NCBI GenBank assembly: GCA_027563935.2
Contig: CM050450.1
Coordinates: forward strand, 30,119,439-30,183,438
Length of the DNA stretch: 64,000 nt
From: Costus lasius
Taxonomy: Eukaryota > Streptophyta > Magnoliopsida > Zingiberales > Costaceae
Direction of reading: 5' to 3'
This document shows positions 20,252 to 31,183 of this stretch, one piece after another. Each line of letters starts with the position of its first letter. The first letter of the stretch is position 1. The notes under the pieces were generated by a model. That model did not search any database and had not been told where the DNA came from. It saw only the letters and a list, made by a program, of their open reading frames with translations. The translations under genes were made by a program, and so were the position numbers.

Positions 20252-20407
20252 TCAAGTGTTTATTCCATACCTGACCGAGGGCTTCTTGATTCTCTTGGAC
20301 CTCCTTGGTAATGCCCTTGCATCAGCTTTCCTAGGGGGTGGAGAATTCTCCTCCGGAGAATTAATCTTGAAGTCCTACAATGCTGCCGGAAAGAGCTAGT
20401 GTGCTTC
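20252..20407 (-). pseudogene. C-terminal tail of a chromovirus pol (element G3)
   Basis: The minus-strand frame encodes INSPEENSPPPRKADARALP, then a basic RRSKRIKKPSVRYG tail and a stop at 20,252. This parallels the C-terminal tail of G2 pol (NSPEENFSHPGRNDGG, then a basic RRSGRTRRKPTRYG tail). The upstream part is absent because G2's LTR starts at 20,408. This suggests that G2 inserted into an older relative. Confidence 0.6.
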
Positions 20408-21868
20408 TGATGTAGGGGGGTTCAAACACAACTCAGGGTGCATGCAAACAATGCCTTTGAGAAAGTATGTTTTTGTATTTTATAGTAAAAACCGAGATTA
20501 ACAGTAACGAGGTTGAGAAAATATATTTTTTTGTATTTTATCAATAGGAAACCGAAATTAACTACTTGCAAAATTAAATGACATGAAAATAAAAGCTCAC
20601 CTTGGACCCCTTGAGAATAGAAGGGGTCACCTTCCCGTTCTTCACCAGTCCAATGGTTGATGGCAACGAAGTAGGGCCCTATGAACTTACACACATGCTA
20701 TCCAAACAAGCCCAACAGGCGTGGGTGAGTTTTAATAAAAGTTTAAACGTCCAACAAAAGATTCAAATCAAGAGGGGAGTTAGGCTCCCAAGTTCTCTTG
20801 CTAACATGATTATGAGACTATCTAATTTGAGAGGGGGGTGGAAGAGAAGTCTTGCGCCAAGAGGGATCACCACACCTTGCTCCTTCCTACAATAAGCACT
20901 TAGATTAGTGTAGAAACAAGTTCTAGAACTTATGGAAGATTAAGGGGAAGGAACTTAGCCGAATAGATGTGTTCTTGGTGTCTTTCTTCATGATGGCCGA
21001 GGGTGATGGATGCCTTCAAGGTTTTATGTTGCCTTGCCGAGATGAAGTGATGATGAAACTTCCTTAAGGTCTCGTCCAAGGATGTAAAAGAGCCTTCAAA
21101 GATTTTGGTTGAGTGAAGGGTTGAGGAAGAAGAGGGAAGAGAGGAAGGGAAAGGGCTCGGCCCTTTAGAGAAGGGGGAGGTAGAGATCAATAGGCGACAC
21201 AAGCACCATTGCAAACACTTGGTTTTTCATCTAGGCAACTACTTGACAAGATCAAAGAGATTACAAGTTATAGGCTGAATAAGCCATGGGCAAGGGTGAC
21301 ATTTCACCCTAGGCGCAATTTCAAAGATAGGCAAGAAAGTTAATGCTCTATTAAAACATTGCCTTCTAGGAATTTGAATTTTGAAATTCGAATTTCTTTC
21401 TTTGATGGAGCTTTCTTGTGGCCGAATCCTCTTGAGCTCCTTCCTTGTTTGCTTGGATGAGATGGCATCTTCATGCATTGAATCCATTTGAATTTGAAAA
21501 GCCTTCCTTCAAGAGCATTGGCGGCTAAGAGATTTCTAAAGATGGTTCCACAAATTGGGGATCTAGATGGGGATCCCTTGATTTGTGGATCTTGATTGAT
21601 CCTTGATGGTTAGACGCATTGAAGGCTCCTCAATTGGCAAGTTGTGGGCTGGTTCTTCACATTCGAATTCATCCTCATATTAAGTGGCGCCTTGGGCTGA
21701 TTTGGAAGGTGGAGTTGCAGTCAATATAAGCTCCTTCAACTTAAAGTCTCTAGTTAAAGTGTTGAAGTGCCTCTTTCCATAATTGGAGCTTCACTTGAGT
21801 AGTTTAACTTGAGCTTGAGCTTCTTTAGTGTCCCCCTTGAGCTGGGCTTTAACCTGCCCAATTATTAA

Positions 21869-23551
21869 TGTAGGAACCCCTAATTATAGGGGAGAAACCC
21901 TAAACTTGCAATTCTAACAAGCTTTGCGGAAAAAGGGTTTCAAGATCGCATATGAATCTATAAGATCAACTTATGTTATGAAAAGGAATCATACCAACGC
22001 CATGGATTTGGAAGTCGGTTTGGAAGAAGAGATCAAACTAGGTCTCCTCCACAAGCCCACACACAAGATGAAGATGCTCACTTCCTTGAGATCTCTTGTG
22101 CTAGCAAGACCCTCAAGCCTTCTTGTCGAATGGAAGGGGATGATGAATCTCCTTGTTGCCGAGAGCTTCACTTGCCTAGCCTCTCCTTCTCGTCGTCAAC
22201 CACACCTCAACGAAATTGTCCAAGGCGTTCAAGAGAAGAGCACAAACGCTTATGCGTTTAGGCGGTTTTTGTGAAACCGGCCATGATGACTTTCCATAAA
22301 TGGAAGCTCATCATGCCATGCGCTCAAGCCAACCTCAAACGCATTTGAGCATTGAACCATGCGTTCACAATTGTGAACCGGTTCAAGCTAAACCGTTTCA
22401 ATCGACTTTGGTTCATGAACCAAACCGAAATGGCTCAAGCCATGTGGTCTAGACCATATTGAACCCCAAGGCTCATGATCTAACCGTTCATCACCTGATG
22501 CCCCTGATCTCTTCGATCTAGCATCATCTCTCTCGATCCAAGCTTACCGATCTCAAGCCCTAATCAATCAAACATGATCAGGCTAGATCTCACTTACAAT
22601 CAGAGATTAAATCCCCTTAAACTGAACCCAAAGAATTCAGTCCACACGATCTGACTCAAGTAAGCCATATCATCATATTGTGCGACCCTGAGGGTTTCCT
22701 CTAAATGTCGGTAACGATAACTTACGTTATCACGATCAGTGAGGGGTATCTAGCAACACATCACTGTCTCCCGATATAAAGGAAAGAGTCTTCCAAGACT
22801 ACTCCCAAACCAAGGCACAAGTGTGACTCTATTCACAAGGCATACATTTATCCTTTGCCACTGGATGTTCTTATTGGACAAGTATGTCAAGCTTGTAACT
22901 CCAACACGATGAGCATGATTAGATCAGATGAACATAGTCATCTGGGTATGGCCATACACTTCCTCAATCATCTCATATAAAGGGGGCCCTATAGAACATC
23001 ACACTCCTTAAACAAGGATACGGCAATCCTTTATCTATCACAAGTGCCCTAACCTGACTCAAGCTCACCATCCAAGATAGTCTATAATCATTATGTTTCA
23101 AATGATATTGAACTACCTCAAGACAATGACAATCATCATTTAGAAACACAAGTGATCTCAAGTCAGAGGACATGTGCCACTTGCTGCTTACAAGGATCAT
23201 TCACATTGTGACAAGCAATGGAATATCCCAGTAGGGTCTGTCCAGTACATCCAATGTACCCATGAGTCTACATCTTATTCCATGCTCGAAGCATCCTATA
23301 AGATTAGCACTCATATTAGTCTCCATCATATCAAGGCTGTCTCATGTTCACCAAGATATCTCGACTAAGGACATACAGCCTGTCAGCCTAGCTGAACAGC
23401 TTTGAGACATTATTCAGAAGCACACTCATTGCAGCAGACAAGGTAACAACCTGAATAATAACCATGCCTTTCATAAACATAAGAGTTTATTACATAATAC
23501 TTTTACAATCCCAAAGGCCTCAAACATTAGCCTTAAGGGCATACTCCAACA
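21869..23551 (-). repeat. 3' LTR of copia A
   Basis: In element orientation it starts TGTTGGAGTATGCCC and ends GGTTCCTACA. Its length equals that of the 5' LTR. It includes the U5-end hairpin CCCCTA/TAGGGG at 21,877-21,892 and the promoter-side palindrome with CCATTTATGG core at 22,285-22,312. Open frames of 60-116 codons here recur in every LTR copy and are not element genes. Confidence 0.95.
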
Positions 23552-23562
23552 ATCTCCCACTT
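23552..23562 (-). other. polypurine tract of copia A
   Basis: The minus strand reads AAGTGGGAGAT immediately before the 3' LTR start TGTTGG, the usual place for second-strand priming. Confidence 0.75.
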
Positions 23563-23571
23563 GCACTTAAT

Positions 23572-26500
23572 CTAATGGTTGAGAAATCTCAAACCCATAT
23601 TATTACAGTGCTTCTCATGCTTCTGCTGCGCCAGAGGCTTGGTAAGCGGGTCTGCCAGATTGTCATCTGTATGAACCTTGCAAATCTTGATCTCGCCACG
23701 ATCAATGATCTCCCGGATCAAGTGAAACCGTCTCTGTATGTGCTTGGACTTCTGGTGCGACCGCGGTTCCTTTGCTTGTGCTATAGCTCCAGTGTTATCA
23801 CAAAAGATAACCAAAGGATCTGCACTCGAAGGAACGACACCAAGTTCTCTCACGAACTTACGAATCCACACTGCCTCCTTGGATGCTTCCGAGGCTGCAA
23901 CATACTCGGCTTCTGTTGTGGAATCAGCAACAGTTGACTGTTTGAAACTTTTCCACACCACTGCTCCACCATTCAAGCTAAAAACATAGCCTGATTGCGA
24001 TCGGAAATCATCCTGGTCCGACTGGAACGAAGCGTCAGTATATCCCTCTATACTGAGTTCTTCCTGACCACCATATATCAAGAACATATCTTTGGTCCTC
24101 CGCAGATATTTTAAAATGTTCTTGACTGCAATCCAGTGCGCCAAACCTGGATTACTTTGGAATCGACTGGTCACGCTTAACCCGTAAGCGACGTCTGGGC
24201 GAGTACACAACATCGCATACATAATGGACCCAATAGCCGAAGCATAAGGCGTATTGTCCATTTCAACTTTCTCAGTCTGTGTTTGTGGACACTGACTCTT
24301 CGAAAGATTCAGACCATGTCTGACTGGAAGATATCCACGTTTAGAATTCTCTAAATGGAATCTCTCCAGGACTTTATCGATGTAAGTACTCTGGCACAGC
24401 CCGAGAAGCCTCTTAGATCTATCCCGGTAGATCTTCACACCTAGTACATAGGCTGCTTCTCCTAGATCTTTCATCTGAAAACATTTTCCTAACCATGCCT
24501 TAACAGCATGCAGTTCAGGAATATCGTTTCCAATGATCAAGATATCATCGACGTAGAGGATTAGGAATGTAATCACGCTCCCACTAAACCTCTTATATAC
24601 ACACGGGTCATCCTCGTTCTTGATGAAACCAAACTCAGAGATTGATTCATCAAAACGAATATTCCAGCTTCTTGATGCTTGTTTCAGTCCATAAATGGAC
24701 TTCTTTAACTTGCATATTTTATGACGATCTGATGGATTAGTGAAACCTTCCGGTTGTGTCATATACACATCCTCATCCAGATTTCCATTAAGGAAAGCTG
24801 TTTTCACATCCATCTGCCAGATCTCATAATCGTAATATGCAGCTATCGCGAAAAGAATCCGAATAGACTTAAACATGGCTACAGGTGAGAAAGTTTCATC
24901 ATAATCTATCCCGTAGATTTGTTTGAAACCTTTCGCAACTAGCCTGCCTTTATAGGTAACCACGTTACCATCCATGTCAATCTTCTTCTTGAAGATCCAT
25001 TTACAGCCTATAGGGATTACTCCCGGAGGCGGATCAACCAAATCCCAGACTTGGTTATCTGACATGGAGTCCATCTCGGCTCGCATAGCATCAAGCCATC
25101 TAGCTGACTCCGGTCCACTGACCGCATCCGCATAAGTTAGGGGTTCATCATTATCAATGATGTAGACTCCGTCATAGCGCTCAGGCTGTCGACGGATCCT
25201 ACCCGATCTTCGCGGTTCCCGTGATATCTGAGCCTCAGGTTGTCCAATAACCTGCTCTACCGGCTCAGGCACATCCAACTCTGCTTGACTACTTTGTCCT
25301 TCCTCTGGATTCTCATCCAGCTTTATTTCTCTCCCACTGGCCTCTTGCAGAATAAATTCCTTCTCAAGAAATACGGCCGTCCGAGCAACAAATACCTTGT
25401 TCTCCTTGGGATCGTAGAAATAATAACCCTTAGTTTCCTTAGGGTAACCGACAAAGATGCATTTGTCAGATCTGCTCTCTAGTTTCCCAGAGGCGAGCTT
25501 TTTGACATAAGCCTCGCAACCCCAGATCCTGATAAATGTCAAGCTAGGCTGTTTCCCATACCATAACTCATATGGCGTCTTTAAAACTGCCTTGGATGGC
25601 ACTCGGTTTAGTACCTTTGCAGCTGTTTCCAGTGCAAAACCCCAAAAGGAGTATGGAAGAGTAGCCTGACTCATCATAGAACGAACCATATCAAGTAACG
25701 TTCTATTTCTCCTCTCGGACACACCATTCCATTGCGGTGTTCCTGGCGGAGTGAGCTGTGAGATAATCCCACACTCTTTCAGATAGTCAGTAAACGCATG
25801 ACTCAGGTATTCACCACCTCGATCTGAACGAAGTGCCTTGATATTTCGGCCTAGCTGATTTTGTACTTCATTTTTGAACTCTTTGAACTTGTCAAAAGAT
25901 TCACTTTTATGTCTCATTAAATAGACATATCCATACCTACTGAAATCATCAGTAAAGGTAATGAAGTACTGATAGCCACCTCTGGCATGTTTACCAAAAG
26001 GCCCAGACACATCACTGTGTATTAGGTCCAGTAAACCTGAAGCCCTTTGACCTTTGTGAGGAAAAGGAGACTTCGTCATTTTACCCATCAAACAAGCTTT
26101 GCATGTATCAATCTCCTCATAGGAGAATGATCCCAGCAGTCCATGATCATGCAACCGCTTAATGCGCTTCTCGTTTATATGGCCTAAACGACTATGCCAT
26201 AACAAGGTGCTGTCATCAGCATACTTGGCTTTCTTATTATCAATATTTTGTATAGAATTGTCCATGTCCAACATGTATAACCCATTGTTAATTGAACCAG
26301 TTGCATACACAATATTATCACGAGATAAAACACACTTTGAAATCTTGCATTCAAAGGCAAATCCTTTCCTGACAAGAGCAGGAATAGAGATAATATTCTT
26401 TGTGATACTTGGTACAAAATAACAATTGTTTAATTCTAATACAATGCCAGATGGTAAAGAAATGAAATAGTCTCCTACAGCAACAGCAGCAACCCGTGCC

Positions 26501-27456
26501 CCGTTTCCAACGCGTAGGTCTACCTCATGCTGTCCCACCTGCCTTCTTCTCTTGAGTTCCTGTACATTTGAACAAATGTGAACTCCACATGCAGTGTCCA
26601 ACACCCATGATATAGAAGAAGATGAAAACATGACCTCAGTCACATATATACCTGAGCCAGAAGCGATGCTTCCCCTCTTATCTCCTTGGAGCGCTTTACA
26701 GTCCTTTTTCCAGTGACCCAGCTGGCCACAGTGGAAACACCTGTTGTCCTTCGACCGCTTCACCTTCTGTTTCAGGGCCTTGCTGTAATTCTTGACAGGG
26801 GCCTTGCCCTTCTTCCCCTTCTTCTTGTTCCTAAAAGGAACCATCAAGACAGAGGTTGAAGGCTTACCCTTCAGAGTTTCCTCAGTTGTCAAGAGCATAT
26901 TCAGCAGCTCTGCCGGCGTACAATCGATCTTGTTCATATTAAAGTTAATGATGAACGCATCGAAAGAAGGCGGAAGAGACTGCAGAATAATGTCCACAGC
27001 AAGCTCCTGGTTGATGGTATGCCCCAGTTTCTCCAGAGCCTCCTTGTGCCCAATCATCTTGAGCACGTGAGCTCCCACTGGGCTCCCCTCAGCCAGTTTG
27101 CTCTGAAAGAAGAGCTTCGTCAGATTATAGCGTTCAGTCCTCGCCTGTGCAGCATACAGCATCTTGAGGTTCGCTATAATTTCTATAGCCGACATGTCCT
27201 CATGCTGACGCTGCAGCGGTGGCGTCATAGACGCTAGCATCAGGCAAGCGACATCAATGCTATCATTGACGTGCTTTTCATAGGCATCCCGAACCGCCCT
27301 TGCGGCGTTCGGAGCGGGCTGCGGCGGTATCGCCGTCTCGAGGACATACAGTTTCCTCTCTGCCTTAAGAACAATCTTAAGGTGTCCGAACCAGTCAGAG
27401 AAGTTCGGCCCAGCAAACTTCTCCCTTTCCAGTAGGGATCGCACATTGAAGCTCAT
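23572..27456 (-). CDS. copia Gag-Pol polyprotein, intact
   Basis: One frame of 1,294 codons encodes all functions of a Ty1/copia element in the usual order. Gag (UBN2-type) covers about 1-235, followed by a CCHC zinc knuckle at C240, C243, H248 and C253. The aspartic protease has D287 in WVLDTAC. The integrase has H421, H426, C452 and C455 in the zinc-binding region and D482, D545 and E581 as catalytic triad. Reverse transcriptase covers about 805-1045 with YVDD at 968-971. RNase H has D1141, E1182 and D1220. The start ATG lies after the long leader and is conserved in copy C. The product would assemble into cytoplasmic particles, copy the element RNA and integrate the cDNA. No frame break is visible. 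The stop lies just before the polypurine tract. Confidence 0.97.
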   Translation of the reverse strand: MSFNVRSLLEREKFAGPNFSDWFGHLKIVLKAERKLYVLETAIPPQPAPNAARAVRDAYEKHVNDSIDVACLMLASMTPPLQRQHEDMSAIEIIANLKMLYAAQARTERYNLTKLFFQSKLAEGSPVGAHVLKMIGHKEALEKLGHTINQELAVDIILQSLPPSFDAFIINFNMNKIDCTPAELLNMLLTTEETLKGKPSTSVLMVPFRNKKKGKKGKAPVKNYSKALKQKVKRSKDNRCFHCGQLGHWKKDCKALQGDKRGSIASGSGIYVTEVMFSSSSISWVLDTACGVHICSNVQELKRRRQVGQHEVDLRVGNGARVAAVAVGDYFISLPSGIVLELNNCYFVPSITKNIISIPALVRKGFAFECKISKCVLSRDNIVYATGSINNGLYMLDMDNSIQNIDNKKAKYADDSTLLWHSRLGHINEKRIKRLHDHGLLGSFSYEEIDTCKACLMGKMTKSPFPHKGQRASGLLDLIHSDVSGPFGKHARGGYQYFITFTDDFSRYGYVYLMRHKSESFDKFKEFKNEVQNQLGRNIKALRSDRGGEYLSHAFTDYLKECGIISQLTPPGTPQWNGVSERRNRTLLDMVRSMMSQATLPYSFWGFALETAAKVLNRVPSKAVLKTPYELWYGKQPSLTFIRIWGCEAYVKKLASGKLESRSDKCIFVGYPKETKGYYFYDPKENKVFVARTAVFLEKEFILQEASGREIKLDENPEEGQSSQAELDVPEPVEQVIGQPEAQISREPRRSGRIRRQPERYDGVYIIDNDEPLTYADAVSGPESARWLDAMRAEMDSMSDNQVWDLVDPPPGVIPIGCKWIFKKKIDMDGNVVTYKGRLVAKGFKQIYGIDYDETFSPVAMFKSIRILFAIAAYYDYEIWQMDVKTAFLNGNLDEDVYMTQPEGFTNPSDRHKICKLKKSIYGLKQASRSWNIRFDESISEFGFIKNEDDPCVYKRFSGSVITFLILYVDDILIIGNDIPELHAVKAWLGKCFQMKDLGEAAYVLGVKIYRDRSKRLLGLCQSTYIDKVLERFHLENSKRGYLPVRHGLNLSKSQCPQTQTEKVEMDNTPYASAIGSIMYAMLCTRPDVAYGLSVTSRFQSNPGLAHWIAVKNILKYLRRTKDMFLIYGGQEELSIEGYTDASFQSDQDDFRSQSGYVFSLNGGAVVWKSFKQSTVADSTTEAEYVAASEASKEAVWIRKFVRELGVVPSSADPLVIFCDNTGAIAQAKEPRSHQKSKHIQRRFHLIREIIDRGEIKICKVHTDDNLADPLTKPLAQQKHEKHCNNMGLRFLNH

Positions 27457-29345
27457 GGTGTTCGTTGCTGCAGGAATCTACAACAAGCAAGAACAGCAAG
27501 GTCAGTATCAATGTTCAGAATCAATCTAGGACTTAAGAAAGATTCTTTTTCTCACTATTTTGTCTGACTGAAAAATCCAGTAAACAGTCCGAAAGAGTAA
27601 CACTCTTTTAGTGAGATGGGATCCAGATTTCATACTTGGTCTCCGCGTCCCGCTCAGGCGAGATAAGATGCACAGAGATGACAAGCACTAATTTCTGGTA
27701 GGCTGTCCCAGCCAATCGCCAACCCGTGCGATTCCCCTTCATCTTGGCAATCCAGCAGACTGTGCCAACTGAGTTGGTACAACACAGTCTCTGATCCCAG
27801 AGATGGCTGCCTCCATGTGCTACCATATGCGCCACATATGTAGTCTACATGGTCAAGCTGACCCGACCTACTCCCTGGACCACCACGTGCTATGCTGAGC
27901 AACGAGAGGGGATAAATCCCAACTCTGTAACACGCAGGTGAAATCCGGCACCGTCTGAAGATAGATGGACGTGCCCACTGAGTGGGTTCAACACGGCTCC
28001 AACGATAGTCAGAAAGGTGAGGTTTCGCGTCAGAAGGCTTACGAGCTTGATATGTTAGCGTTGGATTTTAGCGGTCTTTTATCTTCTTACTATCAGGCAT
28101 ATCCTATGGCTATAGCAGAAGATAAACATAAACATGCAACTCTAATTATTTGCAATAAGTAGAAAGCATGATCTTATGTGGTAAAAGCCCATGAACCCTA
28201 GTAAGACCTTAATTTTACTTAAGTCTTCACTTGAGCTCCTTGGCATCTCATCTGGTCCAACCTAGGGCCCTAGCGCCAAGAGCACCTCAGGTGCGCCACC
28301 AGCTGAATGCCCCTTTATGATGTGTGCATTTGTACTCTTGTCTAATCAAAGTACATTTGATCTATCTAGACAAGGTTGACACACAGGTCAACAACATTTC
28401 ATAAATTAAAACAATGTGATTCGCAGATCACAAATTAATTTACAATTTAAACCCAGGCACGCAGGCCCCAGCACAACACACAATAGGGCAACCCACATAA
28501 GACTAAATAGACAAGCATCATGGCATCAAATCATCTTGTGATCCAATCAAGAAATTAAATTTTGAAAAACCCCATGGCATCAATTTTAATTTCCTTACGA
28601 GCCCTACAACCTTACAATGGTCCATTGATAGGGATCCACTCATCCATCTAGTTAGATCCTTTGCCCTTGCATGCACCGAGTCCTAACTGACCCGAGTTGA
28701 CCTAATGGTCAACCATGCATGCCCCAAGGGCTGAACCACCCCATGAGTTTTTGGCAAGCGGGTGTGACCCCGGGCCTAACTCAAGTGTGTTCAGTAGTTG
28801 TCTCAACCAGACCTCGCTACACGCCCTAGATGCAGTCAACCTATAGCCACCTTGTGCTTGCGCATAGGTGCCATTGGGTCAACCCATCTGAGCTGTCAGA
28901 TGGTCTGATCAGACTTGGATCTAACCTAGTGGTGACTTCAACCCCATCAACCCATCTAAGGGTTTAATGTAGTGGCACCTTAGATCTAATTATGCGCGCA
29001 AGATGTAAGGTTTTAGAAAACATTTAGAACATGCGCAATGATACAAACAAACAACATGCTTGCATATAACCCTTAGATCTAAGGGGGTCCTCTTCAAGGA
29101 GGAGCGCATACTTTAGGGGGTCCCCTTCAAGGGGGAGCGCATACTTTATCAAAGCCATGATACAAGCGCAACTTAAAGCATGATATCATGCGCAACTTCA
29201 TGAAAGCAAGATACATGCGCAACCTCATGAAAACAAGATACATGCGCAACCTCATGAAAACAAAGCATGCTTCAAGTAAAAGTAAGCGCAACTTGAATGT
29301 ATGGATCACAAATAAGCAATCATATAGATCATATTAAGAGCCTAC
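27457..29345 (-). other. long leader of copia A between PBS and gag
   Basis: About 1.9 kb separates PBS and gag, long for a plant copia element. It contains a conserved small frame and, at 29,083-29,145, two tandem copies of a hairpin motif (GGGTCC(C/T)CTTCAAGG) that also ends the LTRs of other subfamily members although A's own LTR has a different hairpin. Otherwise no long ORF is present. Confidence 0.75.
27654..27902 (-). CDS. leader ORF of copia A (conserved, unknown function)
   Basis: 82 codons follow ATG. The same frame is open for about 40 more codons upstream, but the ATG used in copy C is AAG here. The protein (MLSIARGGPGSRSGQLDHVD) matches the C-terminal two-thirds of the C copy's 128-residue product, ending in YLA and a stop. 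It has no recognised domain. It is sense-oriented and upstream of gag. It could be an accessory ORF or a chance open frame kept by young DNA. Confidence 0.3.
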   Translation of the reverse strand: MLSIARGGPGSRSGQLDHVDYICGAYGSTWRQPSLGSETVLYQLSWHSLLDCQDEGESHGLAIGWDSLPEISACHLCASYLA

Positions 29346-29356
29346 CTCTGATACCA
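29346..29356 (-). other. PBS of copia A (initiator tRNA-Met)
   Basis: The minus strand reads TGGTATCAGAG two bases from the LTR end, a perfect match to the plant iMet PBS. Confidence 0.92.
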
Positions 29357-29358
29357 AT

Positions 29359-31041
29359 TGTAGGAACCCCTAATTATAGGGGAGAAACCCTAAACTTGCA
29401 ATTCTAACAAGCTTTGCGGAAAAAGGGTTTCAAGATCGCATATGAATCTATAAGATCAACTTATGTTATGAAAAGGAATCATACCAACGCCATGGATTTG
29501 GAAGTCGGTTTGGAAGAAGAGATCAAACTAGGTCTCCTCCACAAGCCCACACACAAGATGAAGATGCTCACTTCCTTGAGATCTCTTGTGCTAGCAAGAC
29601 CCTCAAGCCTTCTTGTCGAATGGAAGGGGATGATGAATCTCCTTGTTGCCGAGAGCTTCACTTGCCTAGCCTCTCCTTCTCGTCGTCAACCACACCTCAA
29701 CGAAATTGTCCAAGGCGTTCAAGAGAAGAGCACAAACGCTTATGCGTTTAGGCGGTTTTTGTGAAACCGGCCATGATGACTTTCCATAAATGGAAGCTCA
29801 TCATGCCATGCGCTCAAGCCAACCTCAAACGCATTTGAGCATTGAACCATGCATTCACAATTGTGAACCGGTTCAAGCTAAACCGTTTCAATCGACTTTG
29901 GTTCATGAACCAAACCGAAATGGCTCAAGCCATGTGGTCTAGACCATATTGAACCCCAAGGCTCATGATCTAACCGTTCATCACCTGATGCCCCTGATCT
30001 CTTCGATCTAGCATCATCTCTCTCGATCCAAGCTTACCGATCTCAAGCCCTAATCAATCAAACATGATCAGGCTAGATCTCACTTACAATCAGAGATTAA
30101 ATCCCCTTAAACTGAACCCAAAGAATTCAGTCCACACGATCTGACTCAAGTAAGCCATATCATCATATTGTGCGACCCTGAGGGTTTCCTCTAAATGTCG
30201 GTAACGATAACTTACGTTATCACGATCAGTGAGGGGTATCTAGCAACACATCACTGTCTCCCGATATAAAGGAAAGAGTCTTCCAAGACTACTCCCAAAC
30301 CAAGGCACAAGTGTGACTCTATTCACAAGGCATACATTTATCCTTTGCCACTGGATGTTCTTATTGGACAAGTATGTCAAGCTTGTAACTCCAACACGAT
30401 GAGCATGATTAGATCAGATGAACATAGTCATCTGGGTATGGCCATACACTTCCTCAATCATCTCATATAAAGGGGGCCCTATAGAACATCACACTCCTTA
30501 AACAAGGATACGGCAATCCTTTATCTATCACAAGTGCCCTAACCTGACTCAAGCTCACCATCCAAGATAGTCTATAATCATTATGTTTCAAATGATATTG
30601 AACTACCTCAAGACAATGACAATCATCATTTAGAAACACAAGTGATCTCAAGTCAGAGGACATGTGCCACTTGCTGCTTACAAGGATCATTCACATTGTG
30701 ACAAGCAATGGAATATCCCAGTAGGGTCTGTCCAGTACATCCAATGTACCCATGAGTCTACATCTTATTCCATGCTCGAAGCATCCTATAAGATTAGCAC
30801 TCATATTAGTCTCCATCATATCAAGGCTGTCTCATGTTCACCAAGATATCTCGACTAAGGACATACAGCCTGTCAGCCTAGCTGAACAGCTTTGAGACAT
30901 TATTCAGAAGCACACTCATTGCAGCAGACAAGGTAACAACCTGAATAATAACCATGCCTTTCATAAACATAAGAGTTTATTACATAATACTTTTACAATC
31001 CCAAAGGCCTCAAACATTAGCCTTAAGGGCATACTCCAACA
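29359..31041 (-). repeat. 5' LTR of copia A
   Basis: It is the 1,683-bp twin of the 3' LTR. As in the other copy, the U5-end hairpin (29,367-29,382) and the promoter-side palindrome (29,775-29,802) are present. The A/T core of that palindrome may act as TATA box. CT-rich text lies downstream in element orientation. Confidence 0.95.
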
Positions 31042-31183
31042 ATTAACACAAAAACCAGTAGTCTATTCTAGAAGGTAATGCATGACCTAATAAGGAAACT
31101 ACAAGGTGCCCTAGAACAAAAGCTTATTCTTACCAAAGCAAATTGCAAATATGGAAAGTGCAGAAAGGAAAGAAGGGGGTGAC

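Larger units (their letters stand above)
21869..31041 (-). mobile_element. copia element A, structurally complete
   Basis: It is 9,173 bp with two 1,683-bp LTRs, flanked by ATTAA at 21,864-21,868 and 31,042-31,046, a perfect five-base target-site duplication. PBS, leader, one uninterrupted polyprotein ORF and polypurine tract are all present. The LTRs differ at very few positions (I noticed one, GCG/GCA, near 22,362 and 29,852). This is the youngest and most nearly intact element in the window and could still be mobile or provide proteins in trans. Confidence 0.95.

Noticed and set aside
21924..22274. 116-codon ORF present identically at 29,414-29,764
   Set aside because: It is antisense within copia A's two LTRs. 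Identity reflects the young LTR pair.
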